From: Acetobacteraceae bacterium H6797
Lineage (GTDB): Bacteria; Pseudomonadota; Alphaproteobacteria; Acetobacterales; Acetobacteraceae
Assembly (NCBI GenBank): GCA_015223225.1
Contig: JADFCQ010000003.1
Span: 372,001-436,000 of the forward strand
DNA length: 64,000 nucleotides
Direction of reading: 5' to 3'
The number at the start of each line of letters is the position of its first letter. Within the stretch, counting starts at the first letter, position 1. Both the position numbers and the translations under genes were made by a program. The notes below the pieces were generated by a model, which saw nothing but the letters and a program-made list of their open reading frames with translations, had not been told where the DNA came from and did not search any database. Positions 28,931-38,397 of this stretch are shown one piece after another.

Positions 28931-29755
28931 ATGGTCGTCAAACTCCTGGGCCTCGGCGATAACACGGTCGACACCTATGTCGATCGTGGCGTGCAATATC
29001 CCGGCGGTAATGCCGTCAATGTCGCGATCCTGACGAAACGGCTCGGCGCGAGCGCGGATTATCTCGGCTGCCTCGGGAATGATGAGGCGGGCGACCTTCT
29101 CTTTGAGGCGTTGAGCGCGGAGGGTATCGGCCTTTCGCATATACGCCGTGTCGCGGGGGCGAATGCGCGGGCGCGGATCGGCCATCGCGGGCCGGATCGC
29201 TATTTCATTGGCTCCATTCCCGGCGTGCGCGGCGATTACGGCCCAATCACGGACGATCTCGATTATATCTCGGGTTTCGACCTGGTTCATACCAGCATCT
29301 ATAGCGAGCTGGATGCGGAACTGCCGCGCATCGCGGCGCTGCCGCCGATGCTGAGCTATGATTTTTCCGAGCGCTGGACGGCGAAACGCTTCGACGAGGT
29401 TCTGCCCTGGATCGACGTCGCCTTCTTCTCCGCGCCCAAGCTCGATGAAGCGGCATGCATCGCGCTGATGCGTGACTGCGCCTCGAAAGGGCCGCGTTAT
29501 GTCGTCGCGACGCGCGGTGCCGAAGGTGCGCTCGGGCTCGCCGGCGGCGAGCTTCTGAAGCAGCCCGCGCTGCCCGCGAATGTGGTGGACACGCTCGGGG
29601 CGGGCGACGGGTTCATATCAGCATTTCTTATGTCCATATGCAGAGAACTGCCACTGGACGCGGCCCTGCGCGCTGGCGCAGGCTTCGCCGCGGATGTGTG
29701 CGGTTACCACGGCGCATTCGGGCATGGCGCATCCTGGGCTGAACCAGGGGCGTGA
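28931..29755 (+). CDS. PfkB-family sugar kinase, FrlD-like
   Basis: A 274-residue ribokinase-fold enzyme. The N-terminus (LGLGDNTVDTYVDRGVQYPGG) matches fructoselysine 6-kinase, and the C-terminal DTLGAGDGF carries the catalytic Asp and anion hole. The expected reaction is ATP-dependent 6-phosphorylation of a fructose-amine, feeding the deglycase upstream. RBS AGAAGGGGAG precedes the ATG at 28931. A stem-loop lies in the 125-base gap before the hydantoinase gene. Confidence 0.82.
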   Translation: MVVKLLGLGDNTVDTYVDRGVQYPGGNAVNVAILTKRLGASADYLGCLGNDEAGDLLFEALSAEGIGLSHIRRVAGANARARIGHRGPDRYFIGSIPGVRGDYGPITDDLDYISGFDLVHTSIYSELDAELPRIAALPPMLSYDFSERWTAKRFDEVLPWIDVAFFSAPKLDEAACIALMRDCASKGPRYVVATRGAEGALGLAGGELLKQPALPANVVDTLGAGDGFISAFLMSICRELPLDAALRAGAGFAADVCGYHGAFGHGASWAEPGA

Positions 29756-29766
29756 CGTGAGGCTTC

Positions 29767-29795
29767 CGTTTCGCGGCATACAGGGCCGCGGAACG
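29767..29795 (+). other. Stem-loop between frlD-like and hydantoinase genes
   Basis: CGTT-T-CGCGGC (29767-29777) and GCCGCG-G-AACG (29785-29795) form an 11-base stem with one mismatch and a 7-base loop. Without a T-run it is more likely a transcript-processing or partial-attenuation element than a full terminator. Confidence 0.4.
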
Positions 29796-29880
29796 AATGA
29801 TGCGCCCGGCGTATCGCGAAGGCGGCGCCGGGCTACACCGTAACGCGTGGCATGCCCGCGCGCCTGGGGGAGTGTGGCTG

Positions 29881-31935
29881 ATGGCTTGGCGTATTGGCGT
29901 CGATTCCGGCGGAACCTTTTGCGATATCTGCCTGTTCGAGGATGTGACGGGGCAGGTCGAGGTGTGGAAGGTTTCCTCCACGCCGGATGACCCGTCGCGC
30001 GGCATCTCGCAGGGCGTCTCCGAAGGCATCGGCAATGTGGGCGCCGAGCCCGCGAGCATCGGCTATTTCGGCCATGGCACCACGGTCGGCACGAACGCGC
30101 TGATCCAGCATCGCGGCGTGAAGACGGGCCTGATCACGACCGACGGCTTCCGTGACCTGCTCGAGATCGGCCGCCAGAAGCGCCCCGATCTCTACGATCT
30201 CCAGGCCGACAAGCCCGAGCTTCTCGTCGCGCGTGACCTGCGCCTCGAAGTGCCGGAGCGCATCCGCCACGACGGCTCCGTCGAGACGGTGCTGGACGAG
30301 GATGCGGTGCGCGAGGCCGCCCGGGCGCTGAAGGCCGCGGATGTGAAGGCCGTTGCCGTGAGCTTCCTTTACGGCTTCGTCCGCCCCGAGCATGAGGCGA
30401 TCGCGCGCCGCATCATCACCGAGGAATTCCCGGAAGCCTTCCTCTGCACTGGCAGCGAAGTGGCGCCCGAATTCCGCGAATACGAGCGCCTCTCGACGGC
30501 GGTGGTGAATGCCTATCTCGGCCCCGTCATGCAGGGCTATATCCGCCGCCTCGCGAACCGCCTGGCCGAGCTGGGCCTGACCACGACGCCGCATCTGACG
30601 CAATCCAATGGCGGCGTCATCGGTTTCGAGCAGGCCGCGCGCCTGCCGGTGCGCACCGTGCTTTCCGGCCCTTCGACCGGCGTGGTCGCGGCGCAGGAAA
30701 TCGGCAAGATGGTCGGCATCCCCGACCTCATCACCTTCGACATGGGCGGCACCAGCACCGATGTCGCGCTGCTCAAGGGCGGCCAGTGCCGGCTGACGGG
30801 CGAGGCCATCGTGCATGGCTACCCGATCAAGGCGCCGATGCTCGACATCCACACCGTGGGTGCCGGCGGCGGTTCCATCGCCTATGTCGATAATGGCGGC
30901 CTGCTCAAGGTCGGCCCGCGCAGCTGCGGCGCCTTCCCGGGCCCGGTCTGCTACGACAAGGGCAATGACGAGCCCGCGACGACCGACGCCAATGTCGTGC
31001 TCCAGACGTTGAACCCGACGCATCTGCTCGGCGGCCGCATGGAAGTGCGGCAGGATCTCGCCAAGGCCGCCATCGGCCGCATCGCCGACAAGCTCGGCAT
31101 GGATGTGATGGCGACGGCGCAGGGCATCATCTCCGTCGTCACCGCGAATATGGCGCGCGCCATTCGCGTCATCTCCGTGCAGCGCGGGCATGATCCGCGC
31201 GACTACACGCTCGTCGCCTTCGGCGGCGCCGGCCCGCTGCATGCGGCGCGGCTCGCGAAGGAGCTGGAGATCAAGCGCATCCTCATTCCGCGCAACCCGG
31301 GCATTCTCTGCGCCATGGGCCTGCTGCTGACCGATCTGCGCGCCGATTTCGCCTCCACCAAGCTCACCCTCCTCGACAAGGCGGCCATTCCCGTCATCGA
31401 GGAAGCCTTCGCCGGCCTCGCCGTGCAGGCCGAGCATTGGTTTGAGGAAGAGGGCATCGAGGGCGCCGCGAAGAAGACCGCGCGCACTGTCGACATGCGC
31501 TACCAGGGCCAGAATTACGAGCTCTCGGTCGCGCTGCCGGAAGGCCCGGTGACGGAAGCCTCGCTGGCCGCGCTGGCCGAGGGTTTCGCCGAAGCCCATA
31601 AGCGCCAATACGGCTTCGTGGCCGAGGGCGAGCCGGTGCAGCTCGTCACCTTCCGCGTCGAAGCCACTGGCCTCGTCGCCAAGGCGCGCTTCCAGCCGCA
31701 GCCCGATGCGGGGCCGGATGCCTCTCATGCCATCATCGGCTCGCGCGACGTCTGGATGCCGGAGGCCAATGGCTGGGTCTCCTGCCCGATCTATGATCGT
31801 GCCGTGCTGAAATCCGGCAACAAGATCAGCGGCCCCGCGATCATCGAGCAGATGGACAGCACCACGGTGCTGCTGCCCGGCATGGTGGCGACGGTCGAGC
31901 CCTTCATGAACATCATCGCGGAGTTCGTGGCATGA
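29881..31935 (+). CDS. Hydantoinase/5-oxoprolinase family protein, subunit A
   Basis: A 684-residue ATP-dependent ring-opening hydrolase subunit (HyuA/OplA N-terminal half). The actin-like ATPase signatures are IGVDSGGTFCDICLF near the N-terminus and FDMGGTSTDVALL in the middle; ISVQRGHDPRDYTLVAFGGAGP is also family-typical. It works with the B subunit, which overlaps by four bases. The start ATG at 29881 follows GGGGGAG; the frame is open further upstream but without family residues. In this locus it might open a lactam such as pyroglutamate; that is inference. Confidence 0.9.
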   Translation: MAWRIGVDSGGTFCDICLFEDVTGQVEVWKVSSTPDDPSRGISQGVSEGIGNVGAEPASIGYFGHGTTVGTNALIQHRGVKTGLITTDGFRDLLEIGRQKRPDLYDLQADKPELLVARDLRLEVPERIRHDGSVETVLDEDAVREAARALKAADVKAVAVSFLYGFVRPEHEAIARRIITEEFPEAFLCTGSEVAPEFREYERLSTAVVNAYLGPVMQGYIRRLANRLAELGLTTTPHLTQSNGGVIGFEQAARLPVRTVLSGPSTGVVAAQEIGKMVGIPDLITFDMGGTSTDVALLKGGQCRLTGEAIVHGYPIKAPMLDIHTVGAGGGSIAYVDNGGLLKVGPRSCGAFPGPVCYDKGNDEPATTDANVVLQTLNPTHLLGGRMEVRQDLAKAAIGRIADKLGMDVMATAQGIISVVTANMARAIRVISVQRGHDPRDYTLVAFGGAGPLHAARLAKELEIKRILIPRNPGILCAMGLLLTDLRADFASTKLTLLDKAAIPVIEEAFAGLAVQAEHWFEEEGIEGAAKKTARTVDMRYQGQNYELSVALPEGPVTEASLAALAEGFAEAHKRQYGFVAEGEPVQLVTFRVEATGLVAKARFQPQPDAGPDASHAIIGSRDVWMPEANGWVSCPIYDRAVLKSGNKISGPAIIEQMDSTTVLLPGMVATVEPFMNIIAEFVA

Positions 31936-33572
31936 GCGCCGCTCTCAAGACCACGACCGTCTCGGTCGATCCCATCACCGTCGAGGTCATCGGCTCGGCC
32001 CTTTCCTCCATCACGGAGGAAATGGGCGAGGCCCTGGTGCGCGCCTCCTATTCGACGAACATCAAGGAGCGGCGCGACTGCTCCACGGCGCTGTTCGACA
32101 CGAAGGGGAATACACTCTGCCAGGCCGAGCATATTCCGATGCATCTCGGCTCCTTCATCGGCATCATCCCGCATATCATGAAGCGCCACCCCGTCGCGGA
32201 GATGCGGCCGGGCGACGTCTTCGTCGGTAATGACGCCTACGAGGGCGGCGGCACGCATCTGCCCGACCTCGTGCTGGCCGAGCCGATCTTCGCCGATGGC
32301 GTCATCGTCGCCTGGGCGGTGAACACGGCGCACCATGCCGATTTCGCCGATCGCGGCCATGCGCATATCTACCAGGAAGGCCTCCGCATCCCGCCTGTGC
32401 GCCTCTACAAGGCCGGCGAGTTGCAGAAGGACGTGCAGGAGATGATCCTGCTGAACTGCCAGGTGCCGCGCGAGCGCCTGTCGGATCTTCGCGCCCAGAT
32501 GGCGGCCAACCGCCTCGGTGTGCAGCGGATGCAGGCGCTTTGCGCGAAATATGGGCGCGAGGTCGTTCTCGCCGCGGGCGATGCGTTGCAGGATTACGCC
32601 GAGCGCAAGATGCGGGCGGGCATCGCGCTCATTCCGGACGGCACCTATACGGCCCAGGATTTCTTCGACAATCCGGAGATCGACGGGCAGATGGAATTCT
32701 CCTGCACCATCGTGGTGAAAGGGGATGAGATGGCGCTGGACTTCCAGGCGCCGGACCAGGCCCGTGCGGGCATCAACATGGTCTATACCGCGCTGCTCTC
32801 GACGGTCTATTACGCCGTCAAGACTGTCGTGGACCCGACCATCCTGCCCAATGCCGGCCTCGCCCGCCCGCTTACCGTCACGGCGCGCCCCGGCAGCGTG
32901 GTGAATTGCGTGCATCCGGCCGCGGTCAACGGCCGCCTCGCCCCCTGCCAGCGCGTGGTGGACCTGATCCACAGGGCGCTTTCGGACGTGGTGCCGGAGA
33001 AGGTCATGGCGGCGACCAATGGCGCCTGCTTCTCCGCCACTTTCAGCGGCACGCAGAAAGACGGCTCGCTCTGGGTCTATCTCGAGACCATCGGCGGCGG
33101 TTCCGGCGCGCGCTACAACAAGGACGGGCTGGACGGCGTGCACGTCCACATGACCAATACCTCCAACCTGCCGGTCGAGGCGCTGGAACTGGAATACCCG
33201 CTGACGCTGCTGCGCTACGAGCTGGTCGATGGCTCGGGCGGCGCGGGCACCTATCGGGGCGGCATGGGCCTGCGCCGCGTCTATCGGGCCGAGGACGAAT
33301 GCCGCATCCGGCTCGACGGCTCGCGCCTGCGCTCGGCGCCCTGGGGACTCAAGGGCGGGCTCGAGGGCGGCAAGGGCGGCTTCAACCAGACCGGCGCGCC
33401 GGTGGTGAAGGGCGCCGGGCTGATGAAGGCCGGCGATATCGTCGAGGTCATCACGCCGGGCGCCGGCGGCTATGGCCCGCCTTCCGGCCGCTCGCCGGAG
33501 CAGGTGCGGCGTGATATCGCCGAAAAGCGTATCACGGCCGAAATGGCACGGGATGTGTATGGCCTGAACTGA
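31932..33572 (+). CDS. Hydantoinase/5-oxoprolinase family protein, subunit B
   Basis: A 546-residue partner of the A subunit. Family stretches include ALVRASYSTNIKERRDCSTA, MHLGSFIGIIPH, GDVFVGNDAYEGGGTHLPD, the metal-ligand-rich NTAHHADF and the C-terminal ITPGAGGYGPP. The ATG at 31932 overlaps the hyuA stop (ATGA). The reaction class (N-methylhydantoin, 5-oxoproline or acetone carboxylase-like) cannot be chosen from sequence alone. Confidence 0.9.
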   Translation: MSAALKTTTVSVDPITVEVIGSALSSITEEMGEALVRASYSTNIKERRDCSTALFDTKGNTLCQAEHIPMHLGSFIGIIPHIMKRHPVAEMRPGDVFVGNDAYEGGGTHLPDLVLAEPIFADGVIVAWAVNTAHHADFADRGHAHIYQEGLRIPPVRLYKAGELQKDVQEMILLNCQVPRERLSDLRAQMAANRLGVQRMQALCAKYGREVVLAAGDALQDYAERKMRAGIALIPDGTYTAQDFFDNPEIDGQMEFSCTIVVKGDEMALDFQAPDQARAGINMVYTALLSTVYYAVKTVVDPTILPNAGLARPLTVTARPGSVVNCVHPAAVNGRLAPCQRVVDLIHRALSDVVPEKVMAATNGACFSATFSGTQKDGSLWVYLETIGGGSGARYNKDGLDGVHVHMTNTSNLPVEALELEYPLTLLRYELVDGSGGAGTYRGGMGLRRVYRAEDECRIRLDGSRLRSAPWGLKGGLEGGKGGFNQTGAPVVKGAGLMKAGDIVEVITPGAGGYGPPSGRSPEQVRRDIAEKRITAEMARDVYGLN

Positions 33573-33608
33573 TCGGGTAACTTTGGCGGATGGAAGAGGA
33601 GCGAGCCC

Positions 33609-34559
33609 ATGCCATGGATCCTCAAACGTGTGGGCACGGCGATCCTGCTGATCTGGGTCGTCATCACGATCGTCTTCCTCGCCATCCGCATGGTGCCGGG
33701 TGACCCTGCGGAGCTGCTGCTCACCCAGGGCGGCATCTCCCCTGACCCGGCGACGGTGGCCATGGTGCGCGAGCAGCTTGGGCTCGACGTGCCTTTCTGG
33801 CAGCAATACGTCCAGAATCTGGGCCATCTCGCGACCGGCTATCTCGGCATCTCGCTGCGTGACGAGGCGCCGGTGGCTGACGAGATCCTCATCCGCCTGC
33901 CGCGCACGCTGGAACTGATCGGCGCGGCGGCGGTGATTTCCATCCTCATCGGCATCCCGGCCGGGGTGGCAGCGGCGCTGCGGCGCGGCGGCCTCTTCGA
34001 CAGGCTGGCCTCGGCCGTCTCGGGCCTCGCGCTGTCGGTGCCGGTCTTCGTCATCGGCACGGTGCTGGTGCTGGTCTTCGCGCAATGGCTGCGCCTGGTG
34101 CCGGCGGGCGGCTATGTGCCGCTGGCGACCGACCCGGTGCGGCATTTCACCCTGCTGATGATGCCCGCCGTCTCGATCGGCGTCGGCCTCGCCGCCATCG
34201 TGATGCGCATGACGCGCGCCTCGGTGCTCGACGTCATGCTCAAGGACTATGTGCGCACGGCCAAGGCCAAGGGCGTGGCACCCCGCCGCATCGTGGTGCG
34301 GCATATCCTGCGCAATGCGCTCATCCCCGTCGTCACCGTGCTGGGCCTGCATCTGGGCTCGCTGCTGGGCGGCACGGTGCTGGTTGAGTTCGTCTTCAAC
34401 TACCCGGGCCTCTCGGGCCTGCTGGTCGATTCCGTCAACGCGCGCGACTATCCGATGGTGGAGGGCGTGATCCTGGTGATTTCCGTGCTCTTCGTGGCGC
34501 TCAACCTCGTCATGGACCTGATCTACGCTGCCCTCGATCCGCGGGTGCGCAACTCGTGA
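33609..34559 (+). CDS. Peptide-type ABC transporter permease (DppB-like)
   Basis: A 316-residue inner-membrane protein with six predicted helices. The N-terminus (LKRVGTAILLIWVVITIVFLAIRMVPGDPAE) is the DppB/OppB hallmark, and the cytoplasmic coupling loop DYVRTAKAKGVAPRRIVVRH is intact. AGAGGAG precedes the ATG. It overlaps the next gene by four bases. No binding-protein gene lies in this transporter operon. Confidence 0.92.
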   Translation: MPWILKRVGTAILLIWVVITIVFLAIRMVPGDPAELLLTQGGISPDPATVAMVREQLGLDVPFWQQYVQNLGHLATGYLGISLRDEAPVADEILIRLPRTLELIGAAAVISILIGIPAGVAAALRRGGLFDRLASAVSGLALSVPVFVIGTVLVLVFAQWLRLVPAGGYVPLATDPVRHFTLLMMPAVSIGVGLAAIVMRMTRASVLDVMLKDYVRTAKAKGVAPRRIVVRHILRNALIPVVTVLGLHLGSLLGGTVLVEFVFNYPGLSGLLVDSVNARDYPMVEGVILVISVLFVALNLVMDLIYAALDPRVRNS

Positions 34560-36427
34560 AGCGCCTTTCGCCATTCCCCGTCGCCGCCGTCGGGCTCATC
34601 GCCTTCGCGGCACTGATCACGCCCTTCCTGCCGCTGCCCGACCCGGTGCGCATCGACGTGGCAAATCGCCTTGCCGGTTTCAGCGCGAGCCATTGGCTGG
34701 GGCAGGACGAGGTCGGCCGCGACGTGCTCTCGCGCCTGCTCTGGGGCGCCAGGGCCTCGCTCATGGTGGCCTTCTTCTCCTCCCTGGCGGCCTGCATCAT
34801 CGGCACGGCGCTCGGGGTGCTGGGCGGCTTCCTGCGCGGCTTTACCGAGATCATCACCGTGCGCGCGATGGATGTGGTGCTCTGCTTCCCGCCGCTGCTG
34901 CTGGCGCTGCTGGTGGTCACGCTGCTGGGGCCGGGGGCCTCCACGCTCATCCCCGTCCTCGCGCTGGTCTATCTGCCGGGCTTCGTGCGCGTGGCCTATG
35001 CGGGCGTGCTCACCGTGCGCGCGCAGGATTACGTCGAGGCGCAGCACGCGCTGGGCGCGGCCCCGGCGCGCATCATGCTGCGGACGGTGCTGCCCAATAT
35101 CGGCGGGCCGGTGCTGGTGCAGTTCAGCCTCTCCATGGCCTCGGCGGTGGTGTTGGAAAGCGGCCTCTCCTTCCTCGGCCTCGGCGTGGTGCCGCCCGCG
35201 CCTTCTTGGGGCCTGATGATCGGCGCCGCGCGCTCCACCATGGCCCAGGCGCCGCTGCTGCTGCTCTGGCCCTGCCTGGCGCTCACGCTGACCATCCTCG
35301 CCATGAACGCCCTCTGCGACGCGCTGCGCGACGCGGTGGACCCGCATGGCGTGCCGCCCCGCAAGCGTGGCCTGCGCCTTCTGCCCGATTTGCTGCCGGG
35401 CCTGCTGCCGCAGCGCAGCGGCAAGGAGCCGGTGCTGGCGGTGCGCGACGTCTCCATCGGCATCGACACCCCGGCCGGGCGCATCCAGCCCGTGCGTGGC
35501 GTTTCGTGGGAAGTCTATGAGGGCGAGACCCTCGCCATCGTGGGCGAGAGCGGCTCGGGCAAGTCGCTGACCGGCCTTGCCGTGCTCGGCCTGCTGCCGG
35601 GTGTGGCCGAGCCTACCTCGGGCGCCGCCTATTTCGGCGGGCGGGATGTGCTGCGCCTGCCGGAGCCCGAGTTGCGCAAGCTGCGCGGCGGCTCCATGGC
35701 CATGATCTTTCAGGACCCGCTCTCGAGCCTGAACCCCGCCCATCGTATCGGCGACCAGATCACCGAGATCATCCGCGCCCATCGCCCCATGAGCGAGAAG
35801 GCGGCGATGGCCGAGGCGGTGAAGCTGCTCGCCAAGGTCGGAATTCCGGCGCCTGAGCAGCGGGTGAAGGTCTATCCGCACGAAATGTCGGGCGGCATGC
35901 GCCAGCGCGCGATGATCGCCATGGCCATCGCGAACAATCCGAAGCTGCTGATCGCCGACGAGCCGACCACGGCGCTCGACGTGACCATCCAGGCCCAGGT
36001 GCTGGAACTGCTCGACGAGTTGAAGCGCGAAAGCGGCATGGGCCTCGTCTTCATCACCCATTCGCTGCCGGTGGTGGCCGAGATCGCCGACCGCGTCATC
36101 GTCATGTATGCGGGCGAGGTGGTGGAGCAGGGGCGGGTGGGCGAGCTTTTCGCCAATCCGCTGCATCCCTATACGGCCGCCCTGCTGCGCAGCGCCCCGC
36201 CCGAGGACGGCTCGCTGCCCGAGGGCATTCCCGGCACGGTGCCGCTGCCGCATCTGCTGCCTAAGGGCTGCGCTTTCGCGCCTCGCTGCCAGCATCGCGC
36301 GCCGGCCTGCGAGGCCGACCATCCCGAATTGGAGACGCTCGACGAGGGCCGCCAGACGCGCTGCATGCGCTGGCGGGACCTGGAGGGCCGGCTCGCCCCA
36401 CGCCCCGTGACGGAGGCCCAGGCATGA
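34556..36427 (+). CDS. Fused ABC permease and ATP-binding protein (DppC-DppD type)
   Basis: A 623-residue two-domain protein. Residues 1 to about 265 are a DppC-like permease ([20 protein letters not shown]; coupling loop [19 protein letters not shown]). Residues from about 290 are a DppD-like ATPase: Walker A GESGSGKS, signature MSGGMRQR, Walker [13 protein letters not shown] and the C-terminal oligopeptide-type region with Cys residues ([19 protein letters not shown]). The usual separate genes are joined with no stop between them. The GTG start at 34556 overlaps the permease stop upstream. Such fusions occur but are uncommon. Confidence 0.9.
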   Translation: MKRLSPFPVAAVGLIAFAALITPFLPLPDPVRIDVANRLAGFSASHWLGQDEVGRDVLSRLLWGARASLMVAFFSSLAACIIGTALGVLGGFLRGFTEIITVRAMDVVLCFPPLLLALLVVTLLGPGASTLIPVLALVYLPGFVRVAYAGVLTVRAQDYVEAQHALGAAPARIMLRTVLPNIGGPVLVQFSLSMASAVVLESGLSFLGLGVVPPAPSWGLMIGAARSTMAQAPLLLLWPCLALTLTILAMNALCDALRDAVDPHGVPPRKRGLRLLPDLLPGLLPQRSGKEPVLAVRDVSIGIDTPAGRIQPVRGVSWEVYEGETLAIVGESGSGKSLTGLAVLGLLPGVAEPTSGAAYFGGRDVLRLPEPELRKLRGGSMAMIFQDPLSSLNPAHRIGDQITEIIRAHRPMSEKAAMAEAVKLLAKVGIPAPEQRVKVYPHEMSGGMRQRAMIAMAIANNPKLLIADEPTTALDVTIQAQVLELLDELKRESGMGLVFITHSLPVVAEIADRVIVMYAGEVVEQGRVGELFANPLHPYTAALLRSAPPEDGSLPEGIPGTVPLPHLLPKGCAFAPRCQHRAPACEADHPELETLDEGRQTRCMRWRDLEGRLAPRPVTEAQA

Positions 36428-37389
36428 TCCCGCTGATCGAGGCCCATAACCTCTCCAAGCATTTCGGCGGCCGCGGCTGGTTCGGGCGCGGCAGGCCGGT
36501 CCAGGCGGTGAACGACGTCTCCATCAGCGTCGCGCGCGGCGAGGCCGTTGGGCTGGTGGGCGAGAGCGGCTCGGGCAAGAGCACCATCGGGCGACTGATG
36601 CTCGGCCTCATCCCCGTCACGAGCGGCGAGATCAAGCTCGATGGCCAGAAGGTGGGCGCCGCCCATGGCGACCACGCCCGCCGCCTGCGCCGCCGGATGC
36701 AGCTCGTCTTCCAAGACCCCTATTCGAGCCTCGATCCGCGCCGGAAGGTGGGCGACCAGATCGCCGACGGCCTGGTCATCCATGGCATCGCCCAGGGCGA
36801 CGAGGCGCGGGAGATGGTCAAGGCGCTGCTGGGCCAGGTCGGCCTGCCGACCGCCCACGCCGACCGCTACCCGCATGAATTCTCGGGCGGCCAGCGGCAG
36901 CGCGTCGGCATTGCCCGCGCGCTGGCGGTGAAGCCGGATTTCCTCGTCGCGGACGAGCCCGTCTCGGCGCTGGACGTCTCGGTCCAGGCGCAGGTGCTGG
37001 CGCTGCTGGCCGATCTGCGCAACCGGCTGGGCTTGGCGCTGCTCTTCATCAGCCATGACCTGCCCGTGGTGCGGAGCCTCTGCGACCGGGTGATCGTGCT
37101 CTATCTCGGCCGGGTGATGGAGGAGGGGCCGGTGGAGGAGGTTTTCGCCAATCCCCGCCATCCCTATACCCGCGCGCTGCTCTCGGCCGCGCCGAGCCTC
37201 GATCCGGGCAAGCGCCGCACACGCATCCTGCTGAAGGGCGACCCGCCGAGCCCGGCCAACCCGCCTTCGGGCTGCGTCTTCCGCACCCGCTGCCCTTGGG
37301 CGCTGCCAGCCTGCGCCGAGGCCGTGCCCGCGCGCCGGGCCGCCGGGCCGGGGCATGACTTCGCCTGTCTCCGGGATCTTGACCCCTAA
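36424..37389 (+). CDS. Peptide-type ABC transporter ATP-binding protein (DppF-like)
   Basis: A 321-residue ATPase that pairs with the ATPase half of the fusion protein. Walker [10 protein letters not shown], signature FSGGQRQR, Walker B FLVADEPVSALD and a C-terminal Cys-bearing region (CVFRTRCPWALPACAEAVP) are visible. The ATG at 36424 overlaps the stop upstream by four bases. It is the last gene of the long operon that begins with the frlB-like gene. Confidence 0.92.
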   Translation: MIPLIEAHNLSKHFGGRGWFGRGRPVQAVNDVSISVARGEAVGLVGESGSGKSTIGRLMLGLIPVTSGEIKLDGQKVGAAHGDHARRLRRRMQLVFQDPYSSLDPRRKVGDQIADGLVIHGIAQGDEAREMVKALLGQVGLPTAHADRYPHEFSGGQRQRVGIARALAVKPDFLVADEPVSALDVSVQAQVLALLADLRNRLGLALLFISHDLPVVRSLCDRVIVLYLGRVMEEGPVEEVFANPRHPYTRALLSAAPSLDPGKRRTRILLKGDPPSPANPPSGCVFRTRCPWALPACAEAVPARRAAGPGHDFACLRDLDP

Positions 37390-37413
37390 GCGGAGGCTCG
37401 GACCGGCATTTGT

Positions 37414-37441
37414 TTGACCGGCGCGGCGGGCTGGTTACATT
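37414..37441 (+). promoter_or_regulatory. Predicted sigma-70 promoter
   Basis: -35 TTGACC at 37414-37419, a 16-base spacer and -10 TACATT at 37436-37441, about 28 bases before the GTG start of the next gene. It separates that gene from the transporter operon. Confidence 0.5.
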
Positions 37442-37468
37442 ACAGCCCGCTCAGAACCGGGTAATCGC

Positions 37469-38380
37469 GTGACCGATGCCGATACGCCGCCGGATCTACC
37501 CGAACTGCTCGAATATCGGGGCGAGTTCGGGGCGGAACTGGTGCTCTTCCTACCCTTCGTGACCTGGCTTTCGGAGCGCGGCCTGCTGCGCGACCGTCGG
37601 ATCGCCACGTATCGCGGCATGAACTGCTATTATGACGATCTGGACTGCAAGAAGGTCATCTATCGCGACAAGGGGCGGCGCGTCATCGCGCCCGTGCGAC
37701 GCGAATTCTGGATGCCCTGGCTGCCCGTGATCCGCGAGCATCGCTACGAGGGCCCGCTGCCGCATCCCTGGCATCGCTACCCCGATCTGCGGCGCAAATT
37801 CGCCGCCCGCCCGCTGAGCGACACGCTGGGGCTGGAAGGAAAGCCGCTTCTCATCCTCCACAACAAATACAATGTGGAATGGGACCGCTGGCCGATGAAT
37901 TTCCTCACGGTCGAGCAGCTGCGGATGATTTTCGACACGCTCGGCCCGCTCTACCGCATCGTCTATGTCCGCCACGGCATGTCGCCCCTGCCGGAGGGCT
38001 TCAGCCGCGATGCCATCGCCATCCAGCCGCTCGAGGACCGCGCGCTGCTGGAGCGCTATCCCGAGGTTCTGGAATTCGACGCACTTTTCGAGAAGAACCG
38101 ATCGGCGACCGGCCTCGACGACATGAACGATTTCAAGAATCGCCTCTATGCGCGCTCATGGAACTTCATTTCCGTGCAGGGCGGCGGCGCGCATCATTGC
38201 GCGATGTTCTCGGGCTCGCGGCTGACGGTGCTGCATATGCGGGGGTCGGAGACGCAGATGGCCTATTCGCGCGGCTATTACCGCTTCATGGCCGATCCGG
38301 CGCCGCGGCTCACGGTCTGCCAGACGCCGGAGGCCTTCGCGGCCCGGATCGCGGCCATGGCGGGCGAGCCGCCGGGCTGA
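37469..38380 (+). CDS. Hypothetical protein, possibly glycosyltransferase-like
   Basis: A 303-residue soluble protein from a GTG at 37469. I do not recognise the family. Visible features are a Tyr/Trp-rich middle (PWLPVIREHRYEGPLPHPW, LLILHNKYNVEWDRWP) and, near the end, ISVQGGGAHHCAMFSGSRLTV, which is reminiscent of the conserved Gly/His stretch at the donor site of some GT-B glycosyltransferases (e.g. GT61-like). No signal peptide or membrane helix is seen. It has its own predicted promoter and a convergent neighbour, so context gives no further clue. Confidence 0.55.
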   Translation: MTDADTPPDLPELLEYRGEFGAELVLFLPFVTWLSERGLLRDRRIATYRGMNCYYDDLDCKKVIYRDKGRRVIAPVRREFWMPWLPVIREHRYEGPLPHPWHRYPDLRRKFAARPLSDTLGLEGKPLLILHNKYNVEWDRWPMNFLTVEQLRMIFDTLGPLYRIVYVRHGMSPLPEGFSRDAIAIQPLEDRALLERYPEVLEFDALFEKNRSATGLDDMNDFKNRLYARSWNFISVQGGGAHHCAMFSGSRLTVLHMRGSETQMAYSRGYYRFMADPAPRLTVCQTPEAFAARIAAMAGEPPG

Positions 38381-38390
38381 ACCCGGCGGC
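38368..38390. terminator. Bidirectional hairpin between convergent genes
   Basis: GCCGCCGGG (38368-38376) and CCCGGCGGC (38382-38390) form a perfect 9-bp stem with a 5-base loop that includes the stop codon of the upstream gene. The RraA-like gene converges 8 bases further on. There is no T-run. Confidence 0.5.
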
Positions 38391-38397
38391 AAGCGGT

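Noticed and set aside
31791..34574. Long minus-strand open frame opposite the hydantoinase B and permease genes
   Set aside because: Same reason: high-G+C codon shadow with His/Arg/Asp-rich composition. The plus-strand genes are clear family members.
34523..36322. Long minus-strand open frame opposite the permease-ATPase fusion
   Set aside because: Codon shadow; the fusion protein on the plus strand has all ABC motifs.
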